Below, piece after piece: positions 11,857 to 24,533 of a DNA stretch of 64,000 nt. Position 1 is the stretch's first letter. Each line of letters begins with the position of its first letter. A program made the translations under genes and the position numbers. Under the pieces are notes generated by a model. That model made no database searches and was not told the origin of the DNA. It was given only the letters and a program-made list of their open reading frames with translations. This DNA comes from Trifolium pratense (taxonomy: Eukaryota; Streptophyta; Magnoliopsida; Fabales; Fabaceae), in assembly GCF_020283565.1 (NCBI RefSeq), contig NC_060061.1:25023362-25087361 (forward strand), given 5' to 3'.

Positions 11857-12940
11857 AGTAATAGGATATATCTCCGCACAACATATAAATCTATTTCAAA
11901 ACACACAAAGGATCGGATGAAAAGAGATGTGGCAAAATCTAAGTCACACAATTGACATATAAATAGTGACAGAATTAGAAAAACTCAAATAAAACAAATA
12001 AAATTAAAGAGTACATACCTTTTTAAAATATTCCAAAGGGATATGTGTGAAGAGCATCAACCTCACAGTTCAGTTCTTTTGAGTAAGAGATGATGACACA
12101 AAGCCTAAAATCAAAAATTATAAAAATAAGTATATCATTAAAAAAAATGAACAAATAAAAAAGTAAAGTAAACGAAAGTAAAACAACTATTACATAATTC
12201 AATTAAAAATAAAGTATATATTATTTAATTTGTATCATAATAGAATATGAATACACATATACAGTAGCACTTAACTAAACCTATAAATGATGTGCAACAC
12301 AAAAGTTGAATGTATGATGTGCAACAAACAAAAAATGTCAAATTCTCTTAATTTTATTTGTTATGCAAAAAAGTTAATTTTTGCAAAAAATAAAATAACT
12401 ACAACAAATCATGATTTTAGAAAATAACATAAGTATTTATACCTGATGTACAAAATATGAAGAGGCAAGATAATGGAAAGAGAAATTGCACATATAAGAC
12501 ATGAAAAAATCTATTCTCACATTCAACCGAAAAAATAAATGGTAATCTTTTTAAGCACATGATTGAGCATCAGGGGACGAAAATATTTGTTTCTAACATT
12601 CATAATGGTTAGTTAGGAAAATATGAATAGGATACAAATTAAAACAATTGTAACCTATATATTAAAATATTGGTAGAAGACTCCAATGGATGAAAATTAA
12701 ATGGTGACTTAAGAGATGAAAAATATATTACCGGGAGTTACAAAGTTAATTAATGTGTATTTTTATATTCTTTTTTGTTTTGTTGATAATAATGTATTTT
12801 TATATTCTCCTTATTATAATATAGTATGCAAAAGTTATTATATTCGTCAAAAAAATTAAAGGCTAAGTAAAAGCTTGAGTGAGTGTATATTAAAAAGTCA
12901 TAAGTATATAAATGTAGAATATGAAAAGTATAGAGATGAC
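11855..12940. other. AT-rich spacer
   Basis: No gene or bounded repeat recognised. Blocks near 11700-11800 and 13030-13140 share GTGGCATTGTA and AACTATCTA, suggesting two related transposon ends. Confidence 0.3.

Positions 12941-13024
<84 letters not shown>
12941..13024. repeat. (AAT)28 microsatellite
   Basis: Pure trinucleotide tract. Its Asn- or Tyr-rich open frames are artefacts. Confidence 0.95.
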
Positions 13025-13025
<1 letters not shown>

Positions 13026-13244
13026 TAAGTAGAAATGATGTGGCATTGTATAGTAATTTAATTGGATTTAAATGGATGACATGGCTAAATGAAACAATTT
13101 GATTGGTTTAATTGGATTAGGGTTAGGAGAACTATCTAGGAATTATATATATAGATATATTTTTTTTTGGCACGTTACTACATATGTTTACTGTCCTTGT
13201 TTTTGCTTGCATGTACATGGACGCGTGACTTATCTGTATGGGAG

Positions 13245-13812
13245 TAGGCATGGCAATAAAACACATATTTGCGGGTACCCACTCAAATTATACCCGTTTT
13301 GACGGGGAAAACCTGAGTTGACTGGGTTTGGGTTCGGGTTTGGGTTTTTCCCGATTTCAAAAGATGGGTTTGGGGCGGGTAATGGGTATATTGATACCCT
13401 CCCCGAACCCGCCCCGCTTATACTAAAAATTAGATTTGACCTCTTTTAAATTAGAAACACTTAAACAATCTCTTAAATTACGTTCATATATTTATTTTAA
13501 TTTGAGTATTAAACAAACCATTTTCTCTATTTTTTTTTTCTTTGTTTAAAAAAATATTGTTGAGAGAATATAATTTTGGACATTTAACTTTTTTTTAATA
13601 AAAAAATACTAAAATATAATCTAAAATCGTGTGGAAAGACGCGTAATGGGGATACCCGAAACCCGATGGGGATACCCGATCCCCGTTGGGTATGGGTTTG
13701 GGGTTATCATTTTTATCCCTGCTCGAATTTGGGATGTGTTTGGGAAAACCCGAATTTTATGGGTTTGGGTTTGGGGAGGGCAAAACCCGTCCCCGCCCCA
13801 TTGTCATGCCTA
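13245..13812. mobile_element. Non-autonomous DNA element with TAGGCATGGCAAT ends
   Basis: Left end TAGGCATGGCAAT; right end is the inverted TAGGCATGACAAT, one mismatch. Subterminal regions are rich in CGGGT/ACCCG, as in hAT-like elements. The duplication is not clean: only ATGGG is shared by the flanks. A partial relative lies at 7601-8000. Confidence 0.7.
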
Positions 13813-14012
13813 ATGGGCCTTTTGATTTTTATAGAATTTTTGGTTGAATGTGATTGGTGGAAGACAATTAACATTCGTTTTGGTGGCCAATTAAAATTGT
13901 CCACCGTTCAAGACCATGAATTTTGACCATCTTCCAAGTTTGCATTTTAAAATGCTAACTCAATTCATTGGTTATTTGGCGAATGGTATTTTTCAAAAAT
14001 TTGCATTTTTAC

Positions 14013-14646
14013 CAAGGTTATCAAAATCGGAGCAGCCGATCGGACCGATCGGACCGTGAACCGGTCATGAAAAATGGTTCGGTTATAAGCAAAAACCGGA
14101 TAGGAAATAAGCCGGCAAAAAAACGCGTGAACTGGTTTCGAACCGAGTTGAACCGGCGAACCGGCCGGCACGGTCCAAGCGGTTCTGCATATTTTTTTTT
14201 TAAAAAAAAACAGGGCAAAATGACGTCGTTTTAACTTTTTTAAAAAATAAAAATAAAAAAAATTTGAAACAAAAAAACACGTCGTAGGAAATGTTTGTTT
14301 TTCATCGTAGGAATTGATTTTTTTGAAGGCAGTATGTTTTTTTTTGACAGACAGTATGTTGTCAATTGATGTTATGGTGCTATTTTGTGTTATTGAATTT
14401 AGTTTATTATATAATTTCTAATTTGGTTTGAATTATAAATTTTATTTTATTTTGACTTGTGATATTTTATCTTTTTAATGTATGAAATTGTGAAATATTG
14501 AGCAATTATTCATATATTTTTATTTATATATTAATTAAAATATATATTTAATTAAAAACGGTTCAACCCCGGTTGAACTTGGTCCAATCAATTGAACCTT
14601 GAACCGGTAAGCTCGCCGGTTCGATGACCGATCCGGTTCGACCTTG
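14013..14646. mobile_element. Non-autonomous hAT-like element, 634 bp, with 8-bp target duplication
   Basis: ATTTTTAC is duplicated exactly at 14005-14012 and 14647-14654. The element begins CAAGGTTATCAAAATCGG and ends GGTTCGACCTTG, so the outer inverted repeat is CAAGGT. Both ends carry many CCGGTT/AACCGG phrases; the middle is AT-rich. No transposase. Confidence 0.85.
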
Positions 14647-15102
14647 ATTTTTACACACTTGCTGGTTAAGTAGTGTGGGGAACATAAATGAAAAAAAAAA
14701 ACTCTTGCCGCCAGTGAGTTGGACACTCAAGTGTAAGACATAGTGTTATGGAGAACATAAATGATAACAAGTTGAAAACTTTGGTGAATATATTGATCGT
14801 ATAGTCCATTTCTTCAAGCAATATTGATGAAAAATTGACAGCCAATATCACAACGCTAACCTCGCTATATGTACACTTTCAAAATTAGGGCACATCTTAA
14901 TGGTAGGGTAGGTGATTCAGAAATATATACTTTGGATTGAAAAACAATAAATTATTGCTAAATAATAAATAATCATGGATTCTTCCGACTAACTTTGTCT
15001 ACGGTTGATGGCTTTGTCCACATGTTATCGAACCTAAAATTCTTGTCATTAGGGCGCTATTTTTCTCAAAAAAATTAATCATAGATAGTTATTTATCCTT
15101 TA

Positions 15103-18100
15103 TTATGGTTTGAAGAAGTTAGCATGTAATCCTTTGTCAGCCAAATTCCTTATAGCAGCAGCCACCAAAAGAGCACTAAGAACCATCCCTAAGCAACCAA
15201 GTATGAGGTTGTAGCACCATATTGCACCTTTTGTACGAGGTTTCTTAATTGCTAGCCACATGAAACAAGGGTATGCATATGTGACGGGCACAATGGTAAT
15301 TCCACCGAGGAGAGCTGCAAGGCTTGGCAAGAAAGGGAACGTGACCGCTATAAAAAATGTGAATCCTCCAAAGAGTAAGCGAAAACATGTTCTCACAAAT
15401 TGTGGACATTTTTTATTCTTTATGGTTGTGTATTTTAACTCCAGATTGTCAAAAACGGGCATGGCATAGACTTGGAAGCTACACAAACAATGTAGTATGA
15501 CTAGAACATATATTGCACCAATTGTGAATTTTGTTACTTCTTGTTTCTGGAATTGTGGGAACGCCATTAACAATCCTCGATCAGGTATCTGGAAGAAACA
15601 AGAACACACAAAATTAAATATTGATTAAGATTAAATTTATATATGTTGTTTGGCTTTTATGATAATCACTTCAACAATTGTACACATGAATGATTGTGAT
15701 GTGCTAACCTGCTTTCCGTATGCCCAAAATCCAGCAATTGCGAGGGGAAAGACACATGCGGCAATGAGTATATATGAAATGGTGACTCCTCTGCGCATTG
15801 GTTCTTTTGATGTTTCTTTGAAATTTGAAGGAAGTGTTCCCTGTAAAATAAAGTCACGGTTTTTTCAGTTTAACTTGAGGTGTAAAAGTTTGTCGAATTC
15901 CAACTAATTAATTAATTAAGACATCGATAGTTTGAACATTTAAAATGAAAAATAATAATAATAATAATCCTCTACGTTGATAATGTCATAATGTTATACC
16001 TGTATTTCTAGCACAACATTGTGCCCTCTAAAAGATAGCACAATAATTCCTATAGCATTGATAATGTCACTAATCTTCACCATGGTTGATTCTTGTGACA
16101 CCAATGTAGTACTGTAGGACACACCTTCTGGCCTACCCTTCTTAACAGAAAGTGACCAAAATAGTGTGCAATATGTGATTGAAGCAACAGCCCCCAACAG
16201 AGAGACAGCGGCCACTGAATTGAGATTAGGCAACTGAGCAACAAGTATGGCAGCACAAGTAAACACAAGGAACCACTCCACCCCGCTCAGTGAGTGCGCA
16301 CTACACGTCTGAACTCCATTATCATTTTCGCAAAGAATCTTGAACAATTGCTTCATTGTCCCGCCACCCGTGATTATAAGTATGACACAAGTACCTCCTG
16401 ATAGGTACATTACTGGAAATAGTGCTGCTAATTTTCCTAACCTATCCCCTGAAATTAATATGAAAAGTAAAATTGGATGAAATGTGAGTACCATATTAAC
16501 TTTGAAGGCTAATTAAGGGTGTGATAGATAAACTCTATTTGATAAGCTATAATTGTCAAGGGAAATAATGTGGTTACCAAAGGCAGACATAGCAAGGAAG
16601 AGGTATCTACTGTGACGTTTTCCAGAAGAAGCAGATTCATGAAGTTCAATTAGTAAAAATATTGTGTAAAGTTGCCAGATGAATGCTATTGACAAACATA
16701 CACTACCCCATGCCCTGCAACAAGTAATTGATTTTGATATATGTTAGTAGTAGTACTATACTGTAGTGAAATTATATATATGTCAATTGTGCCTGAGATT
16801 TACTATTATAGTTCTTTATGTATAAAGATTTAAAAAAATATATATGTTTTTAATATTTTAAATTGTCCGTGAAATGTCACAAACTAATCATAAAATAATT
16901 ATAATTATTACAAGTAGTCTCCATCCTTATATATATAGAACCCCCAAGACCAGAGTCACATATTCGATAAATAATTGTAACCGGGTCTATTTCAGTTTGA
17001 AAATTCAACGATAGAGTAGTCTCTACCAACCAAAAATAAATAAAAATTCAACGATGCAGTTAAATAAATATTATGGGTAAAGTTAGGTTAGGAAGCTTTG
17101 AAAATAATTCTAAAACTCCAGTGGTGTCAGAATTGTTGACTTTGAACGCAAGACAATATATTAGCTAAGATACAATCCTCAACAGACTAATGACCGCAAA
17201 ATGTTCATTTTCTTAAACAAATTCAAAAAAGAGAATGTTGTTTGTAACTATGTTATTATTGACAAGCAAATTTATTATTTTTAATATTCTTCTAATTATA
17301 TTTTTAATAAACCGCGCGACTTGTTTTACTTCACTTTCCTGTATCTGTCAGTGAATATCTCATGTTACCCGTGCGTTGCACGGGTTCGATTAAAATACAT
17401 AATTAAAATATTTTTATAAATTAAAAATAATAATTGTGATAAGTATAATCACATATTCGATTAAAATATATTGTTAAATACTTTTTACGATATGATTATA
17501 TTTAATATTATATATGTGTAAAAACAAAAAAAGTTGTTCAGAATTAAAATAATTTTTATTGAAATGATGTATCATATTTTATTTTAATTATGTCATCGTA
17601 TAAAATCTTAGTTTCATTATATGAGTTGCAATTTTAGTCACAAATCACTTTGCTTTTTTATTTTTAATGTATCACTTATTTATTTATTTTCAATAAGAGT
17701 TGGAGGTCATACATACTTATACTTGGTGAAAATATTGCTCATGAGTAATGTTGAACTAAGAAGTATGGTGGTTTTGACATTTTTTACCACGTGATCTCGT
17801 ATTCTGAAAATTATCTATCAAACAACAACGTTACTGCTTACTCCTTTCTATACAATTTAAGATGCCAAATAACTTATCAACTTACCTCCCTCTCGTTTTC
17901 TTGAAGTTTCTTATCAATTATTCACTTGGTGAAATTTTATCCTGATTTTATTAGTCTCGATTTTTTTTGTCTATTGTTTGGTTTTTTTTTTCTATGGGGT
18001 TTTTCTCCGCTCATTTTGCTTTCAATTTTTTTATTTAATAATTTTTATTCGGATTTTCAATTTAATTTAGTAGTGCTTATTCGAATGCAGTACTCTTTTT

Positions 18101-18606
18101 TTATAAATGATTTGTTTTTTTCTTTCATTTCATGGGTTTGATTAAAACACACATTTAAAATACTTTTTATCAATAAAAATAATAATTATGATAAGTATAA
18201 TCATATATAATTAAATGATTGTTAATATTTTAAATATAGTAACATGGTTATATTTAATATAAATCTATATTAAAAATAAGAAGGTTATTTAAAAAAAAAA
18301 GATTTTGTTTAATATTAACCTACATAGTAGATTTGTGTATATTAAGGACAACTAATATAATTTTTAGTGAATATCTGTTAATATTCATAAGTTTGAAGAG
18401 GTGCATTATATTTTATTCTAATAGTGTAAAAGTATGAGAACTTAATTTTCTTTTTATGCATCGTGGTAGTATAGTTGCAACTTGCTTTGCTTTTTTACTT
18501 TTTTTTTCTTACAGTTGTTTTTTTACTTTTGTATGTTAGAGGTAGTCATGATTGCCTTGTGCTGATATATTGACTTTGTTGAACTGAGTTTTATTTATTA
18601 TTATTC

Positions 18607-18693
<87 letters not shown>

Positions 18694-20571
18694 ATTGTGT
18701 TTACTACAAAAGGAATCATATATTGAGTTTTTGTTAATTAGTTTTGCTTGATGTGTGTGAAAATTGGCAATATATTTGTTTGAGTTTGCTTTCTTCCAGC
18801 TTTTATCGAAAAAATAAAAAGGTGCGTAATTTTATAGTACTCTTTTGAATCTTTCTTTCCATTTCTCTTATTTACTATATCACATAAATAATTTGAAACA
18901 ACGATGCAAATACTCCGTATGGACATGTGAAAGTTGTTTTCTCTTGATCTGTCGGGTCTACAGCTATTTGATTGTAGAAAGAGTAGTCGTCTAAGAAGCA
19001 ATAAAAGGCTTGACCAGCCAGCCTCTCTAACATTTGATCCATATAAGGTAAAGGAAAGTGATCCTTCCTTGTTGCTTGATTCAACCTCCTGTAGTCTATG
19101 CATATGCGCCACCCAGTAACTGTAATTTACAAACTTTTTAATAATTTATTATCGTTATAAGAAACTTGATTTTCTCATACATTTATTTTTCTTATTGTAA
19201 CTAATTTACAAATGAAGGTGGATTTGTGGTTTTATTTTCACGATTACTTAAAAAGACAAATTTAATTGAATATAATAATTGCTTTATCACAAAGAATAAG
19301 TAATATCAAAAATAAAATGATGTTTTTTTTGTTACAATTAAAATGATGGTTTTGTTGTTTTAATAATTTTAGTGATATTTTCCTTGAAAAAATAAGCAAT
19401 ATTGTTGTAGGGTAGTAAGTAAAAATATGGTATTATGAATAATAACATATATAGTGGAAATGCACTCAAAGATATATACTTACATAAATTGTCACTTTTC
19501 ATAGACTTCTTGAGCATCAAAGATGCAACAATGACAAAAATAGAGGTCTCTCTTTTATTCTCTTATCCTAATTCACATGAAAAAATTGTCAAATCTACGT
19601 TAAGAAATAGAAAAAATTAAGAAAAAAGTTAGAAAAGTAGGCTAACAAACATTATATCAATGAAAATAAGGATTTCTAAAATTTTCACACAATGTAAGAG
19701 TAACATAATTAATAAGTTGTTATATATATATAGAAACTAATAAATTGTGAAAAAGATGAAGAACCTATTGAAGAGCATCTATCCAAAAGTTGGTTGGAGA
19801 AAAATGATGATGAAAACTCAAATTTGCACTATAAACATTTAGCATTTGTGCACAAAATCATATATTTATACACACAATGGTTAGGAATGGGAAAAGATGA
19901 AGGTTCAAAGGATTGAATGATAAATTTATTTGTCATAGTTAAGGAACAAGAGTTAAGGAATATGAAAGAATGGTAGTTTAAAAGTTGGTATGACAAAGTT
20001 ATTTTTTTAAAAATAATAGCACAACAATAATTAATTAATAAACAATATAACTAAAGTATTTTCTTCATAAAATTTATTTATTTTGTCAAGTATGAAAAAA
20101 AATTTAGTAGTAATTTTTTTATTTGGTTTATTTATTTAAAGTAAATTTTTGCAAAGTGCAAATTATATTTATGCATGCATAGTTTATATTTTATGTTTTG
20201 TAGTGTAAAATATGAAAGAGCATATATCTATTCATTTTTTCTTTTATAATTTGATTTTTTTTTTTGTCTTTTTTTCATTATTACTATTATTTATGTTATA
20301 TGTTACACTTGCTACTAATTTAAATTACTTGTCACTTGAACTTCACATGTATAATTATCAACATCAATATAGCATTTTTTTTTGTTCTTTGCAAAAAAAA
20401 TATTGGGAGCCATTATTATTGTAACATATAGATAATTACTTTGGAGGATGAATGGACATACAAAATAAATTGTGGGACACGTTTTAAATAGATATGAGAG
20501 CTCTCTAAAGCATGCCACATCATCACAATGAAGGTCTAGGAGCAATTCAACCTTCCTTTTACTAGTAAAAG

Positions 20572-20631
<60 letters not shown>

Positions 20632-21697
20632 TTTAATTGACAACATAGAAAATCGAACCTACTCACGTTATCATGTTCATGTCCAATTTTTTTTTGGTAA
20701 ATCAGATATATTTTATTTGAATTTTAATTTTGACATTCGATTTTCTCCTTGTTCTCAGTGACAACTGGTTTGACATAATAAATTGATTTCTATTTCAAAT
20801 ATTTTTCCATGTTAATAAATTAAGTTTGTGAAAGTATCATTGCCTCCTGTAGCAAAAATAAAAGCATCGCTAGAAATAAAAAATCACATGTCATTCCCCC
20901 GTCCAATTAATTATAGTCTTCTAAATGTGTGTTGTTGAAAGAGGGCTTCTCCGCCATGATCAACCACCGCGCTGGTCATAAGTTTCAAGATTAGGCATTA
21001 AGTTCATCTGTTAGTAAATTGGTGACACTATTTTATTTTTAGTTTTAGTAGTTTTACCAATTTACATTTCTGCCATAGATTTAATCTGGTGGTTAGGAAT
21101 ACACCAACAGAGAACGATGCAGGGAATTGGGCTGCTGAGGATCCAATTTCGTCGTGATAAATAATTAGCAATATCCTTATTATTATATATAACATCTTTG
21201 TTTAAGTAAATCATAAAATTAGTTTTTAAAATTTTCATATAAATTCCAGAAATTAAATGTCTGAATAATCTAACTAATATACAATATTTTTACAATTAAT
21301 TACAAGTTCAGAATATTAATTCCTAGACATATATGAGATATAATAATGTTAGCTAAGAATAAGATACGTACCAACCAAGAGTAGCAAAGGCAACAGGAAG
21401 CATAAGAGCTTGAAATCCAATGTTTGAATTAAGAATATGAAAAACTGCATAATATGCATTTCCATTTCTTGATTCTGTTATTGGAAGCCACTCATCTTTT
21501 GGATGCTCAACTTGCTCACTTTGTGATGATGATGATGAGTCTGATTCAGAGCCAGAATTAGTGGTTGGTTCATCATGAATATCTATGAACAGAGTTGGAG
21601 ATAATGGAGATTTAAAATTAGCATCAGAGAATTGTAACAGAGCTAATTCTGATCTCAAATATTCATCTTCATCGTCATGATGATGTACTTCTGCCAT
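15103..21697 (-). CDS. LHT-type amino-acid transporter, tandem copy 2
   Basis: Five exons: 21697-21372, 16714-16578, 16448-16000, 15840-15709 and 15588-15103. All introns are GT-AG, the joined frame is 1530 bp and it encodes 509 aa. Exons 3, 4 and 5 are exactly as long as in copy 1; exon 2 has one extra serine codon. The protein shows the same landmarks: an acidic Ser-rich tail with HPKDEWLPITESRNGN, then GFQALMLPVAFATLGW, FPVMYLSGGTC, QLPNLNSVAAVSLLG, GFWAYG, VYAMPVFDNLE and ANFFKP. It should be a membrane proton/amino-acid symporter like its neighbour. Intron 1 is 4657 bp against 1443 bp in copy 1 and holds a Helitron-type hairpin, repeats, a long TA tract and a gypsy RT scrap. Whether that affects splicing cannot be told. 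The frame is intact. Confidence 0.9.
17367..17385. mobile_element. Helitron-like terminal hairpin in intron 1 of LHT copy 2
   Basis: ACCCGTGCGTTGCACGGGT is a perfect 8-bp stem with a 3-base loop, like those at 11561 and 30117. No CTAG lies at the expected distance, so it is a decayed or unrelated end. Confidence 0.4.
17381..18275. repeat. Two diverged direct repeats of about 145 bp (17381-17525, 18128-18275)
   Basis: Both run from GGGTTYGATTAAAAYAC to TGATAAGTATAATCA and on to a TTATATTTAATAT stretch. They lie within intron 1 of LHT copy 2 and may be two copies of one Helitron-end family. Confidence 0.5.
18609..18691. repeat. (TA)n microsatellite, about 41 units
   Basis: Pure TA tract within intron 1 of LHT copy 2. 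Confidence 0.95.
18899..19120 (-). pseudogene. Ty3/gypsy reverse-transcriptase fragment
   Basis: About 74 open codons read VTGWRICIDYRRLNQATRKD, then HFPLPYMDQMLERLAGQ, FLDDYSFYNQIAVDP and FTCPYGVFA. This is the first palm part of a gypsy RT. It stops just before the MPFGL motif and lacks the YVDD active site. No LTR or other pol domain is nearby, so it is a short stranded piece inside an LHT intron. Confidence 0.85.
20571..20631. repeat. (ATT)n microsatellite
   Basis: About 20 units, in intron 1 of LHT copy 2. Confidence 0.95.
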
Positions 21698-21819
21698 GTC
21701 TCTACGTCGTAATTGTATTGTATACAAAAAATTGAGGCTGTTTTGGGCTTGTGATTGAAGATGAAATTCAATTGCAGATGGTTTTTTTTTTATATCAATA
21801 TCAATTGCAGAGGTTTTGG

Positions 21820-21828
21820 TTATATATA
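21820..21828 (-). promoter_or_regulatory. TATA box of LHT copy 2
   Basis: CTATATATAACC on the minus strand about 125 bp before the ATG, with CAATTGCAGAG beside it as in copy 1. Confidence 0.6.
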
Positions 21829-22282
21829 GTAATGGTGGTACTACGGTAAAAAAAAAAAAAAAAAAGTAGTGGTTGTACTAAAATGGATTGAAAATTAAAC
21901 ATTTAATCAATTAGAACGCGTGATGTATTCCACTCACGAGTCACGGGAAAGGGATTAAGGGAATTACGTCATGTTGCTGATCTCACTTCATTCCATCTTA
22001 ATATCACATCCTAAATTATTTTTTTTGACTAATGACATCCTAAATTATTAATAAATTTTACGCGTTGAATTGAAGTTTTTCTTATATATTTCTACTTTTT
22101 TTTTAAACAGTTTAAAAAATATTATTTATTTTTTCTACTAATATATTTCTTTTATTGTATTATAAATCACCTAATTATTCTTTTTCTAATAAATATAGTC
22201 TAATAACAGGATTAATTACATATAATGAGTGTAGAAAATCTCATGCTCGAATTCCAATATCTGAAATGATGATATTTCCGAC

Positions 22283-22412
22283 AACTATCAACTAAGTTGT
22301 ACTTATAAATATTAACCTTTAATGTGGATAAGTGAGATGATCAGAGTTCGAATTATGTTCCCTGCATATATAATGCAATGTCCTCCCAATTAAGCTAAAT
22401 TCACGGGACACT
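22283..22412 (-). mobile_element. tRNA-derived SINE (family A), diverged
   Basis: On the minus strand a Pol III A-box-like TTAGCTTAATTGGGAGG is followed about 35 bp on by a B-box-like ATTCGAACTCTGATC, then ACTTATCCACATTAAAGGTT. Same order as the cleaner copies at 59635 and 57262. Confidence 0.6.
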
Positions 22413-22554
22413 CACCCTATTATTCTATCGACTATAATTAATAAAGTTATTTTAGTAAGAGAAATTTATTTTATTAATAAAATTAATATGTTTAATCATT
22501 TTCTTAAGAATCAAACACAACTCAATTAAGAATTTTTGTGAGACGGAACTAAAG

Positions 22555-22557
<3 letters not shown>

Positions 22558-22620
<63 letters not shown>
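22558..22620. repeat. (ATA)n microsatellite
   Basis: About 21 units; a shorter second tract follows at 22632-22656. Confidence 0.95.
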
Positions 22621-22718
22621 TTTTTTGAAGGAATAATAATAATAATAATAATAATATGCATGTGCCGCCATATCTTTTCTGATCAGTCTCATGGGATACG
22701 TATCCATATAAAAGGGTC

Positions 22719-22867
22719 ATGCTAAACAGTGCTTCTGGGGCACTAGTTAAGCATACTAAAAAAAGAAACAAACGATAAAGTTAATGATGAGAGAGAATAA
22801 CTTTCCTAAAATGATGAGAGATAAAACTTCTATATTTGTATCCTTAACCCGGGGCACTGTTTAGCAT
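22719..22867. mobile_element. Small MITE with ATGCTAAACAGTGC ends
   Basis: ATGCTAAACAGTGC at the left is the exact complement of GCACTGTTTAGCAT at the right, 149 bp in all. Family not assigned. Confidence 0.65.
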
Positions 22868-23081
22868 TTTCATATATAAAATGATAATAATACTAATAAT
22901 TTCTCTTTTACATATTTTTTTGCAGTATATACTCGTGGAGTACTCGTGACTAAAATTATAAAAGTGTAACTTAAAATAGTTTAGATGAAATAATAGCCTC
23001 TTAAATATAATTAATTTCAGAATGTGCACCGGTTAATTTTAATAGCCTCTTAAATAGAATTAATGTCAGAATAATAATAAA

Positions 23082-23265
23082 GAGTTTAATTATTATTCAT
23101 TGTCAGTGTAAATTTTTTTTACATATGCATCCAATGATGTGTTGTCACATCATTTAATGAATGTGACACATCATGTGTTTTTAATAACAATACATAATGT
23201 GATGGTATATTATTGGACGCACGTGTAAAATAACTTTACACTGACAGTGTATATAAATTAAATTC
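23082..23265. mobile_element. MITE with about 31-bp inverted ends
   Basis: Left GAGTTTAATTATTATTCAT then TGTCAGTGTAAA; right is its imperfect complement. Relative of 60408-60585. Confidence 0.65.
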
Positions 23266-23640
23266 AATAAGAAAATAGAAAAAATTAATGGTAAGCATAA
23301 ATTACTCTATAATGAATGAAATCAAATCAATTAGAACGAAAATAGCAAGATTCCAATCAAATAAATTATATGTTAATGAGATTCCGATGAAAATGGCTAT
23401 CGGGAAAAATAACATGTGGATTGAAAACGGCGAGCGGTGGAGCACTCTCTACCATGCCCTTCCCCTATAAAATCCCTAAAATCGGTATCATTTTTTATAT
23501 TTAAATAAATAAAATGTACAAAAATATAAAAAAAAAAAAACAAATATACAAAAATATTTCACCACATTTATCTGTATATGTCGTCCATTATTAAATTTAT
23601 CATATATAGCAAATAAGTGTAAAAATATGTTGAAACAAAA

Positions 23641-24027
23641 TTATAAATGCATTTAATATTAGGTTAATATATTAGGATGACAAAATTACACTGCATGTCC
23701 TTTATCTTATTTTTTTGTAACACTTTGGTCCTTTATATTTTTTTTGTAACACTTTGGTCCTTTATCTTTTTTTTGTAACACTATAGTCCTTTATTTTTTT
23801 TTATTTGTAACATTTAGGTCCTTTATTTTTTATAAATAAATAAGATAAGGATCAAAGTGTTACAAATAAAAAAGATAAAGGACCAAAGTGTTACAAATAA
23901 AAGATAAAGGACCAAAATGTTACAAAAAAAAATAAAGGACCAAAGTGTTACAAAAAAATAAGATAAAGGACCAGCAGTGTAATTTTGTCATCCTAATATG
24001 TAAATCTAATATTAAATGCATTTATAA
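23641..24027. repeat. Long foldback element built of GTAACA...GGTCC repeats
   Basis: The two arms are near-complete complements and meet around 23830. Each outer arm reads TTATAAATGCATTTAATATT, then ATTAGGATGACAAAATTACA. Each inner arm is about four tandem copies of a roughly 28-bp unit, TTTGTAACACTTTGGTCCTT plus a T-run. Transcribed, it would fold into one hairpin of about 190 bp. Confidence 0.85.
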
Positions 24028-24169
24028 TCTTCTCTTATCTTTTATATTATAAGCTTGTATACACAAGCAAACTCTAAACTCTAATTTGTTTTCTCTGTTT
24101 TCCCTTAAACCCTAATTTGTTTTCCCTGTTTTCCCTCCATTTTATCTTGCAATTTTTATTAAAAAATAA

Positions 24170-24262
24170 TACAATTTTGTCTTGACTAGGATTCGAACCT
24201 ACAACCCTCCGGTGCAAGGCAATATTTCCAAACACTATGGCAAGTATACCAATTGTGATTAA
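24170..24262 (-). mobile_element. tRNA-like SINE-related segment
   Basis: The minus strand has TTGGTATACTTGCCATAGTG followed by GGTTCGAATCC, in A-box/B-box order. It does not fold as a complete tRNA. The sequence before it resembles 30170-30300. Confidence 0.35.
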
Positions 24263-24457
24263 AATTATGTGCAATAATTGATAAGTACCAACAATTTTAA
24301 AAATATATCATATCAAAATTATTGTTGACTATATTATTCATCACGAAATATTTTTATATCTTTCTTGATCAATGATTTTTTTTCTACTGGATCATAAATT
24401 TATAGAATAATTATCATGTGAGATTTGAAAAATTATTATCATGCGTGATTTGGAAAG

Positions 24458-24460
<3 letters not shown>

Positions 24461-24530
<70 letters not shown>
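24461..24530. repeat. (TA)n microsatellite
   Basis: About 35 units, directly left of the foldback at 24531. Confidence 0.95.

Positions 24531-24533
<3 letters not shown>

Noticed and set aside
12750..13102. Poly-Tyr and poly-Asn open frames
   Set aside because: Both are translations of the (AAT)n microsatellite.
22452..22771. Poly-Ile and poly-Leu frames
   Set aside because: Produced by (ATA)n microsatellites.
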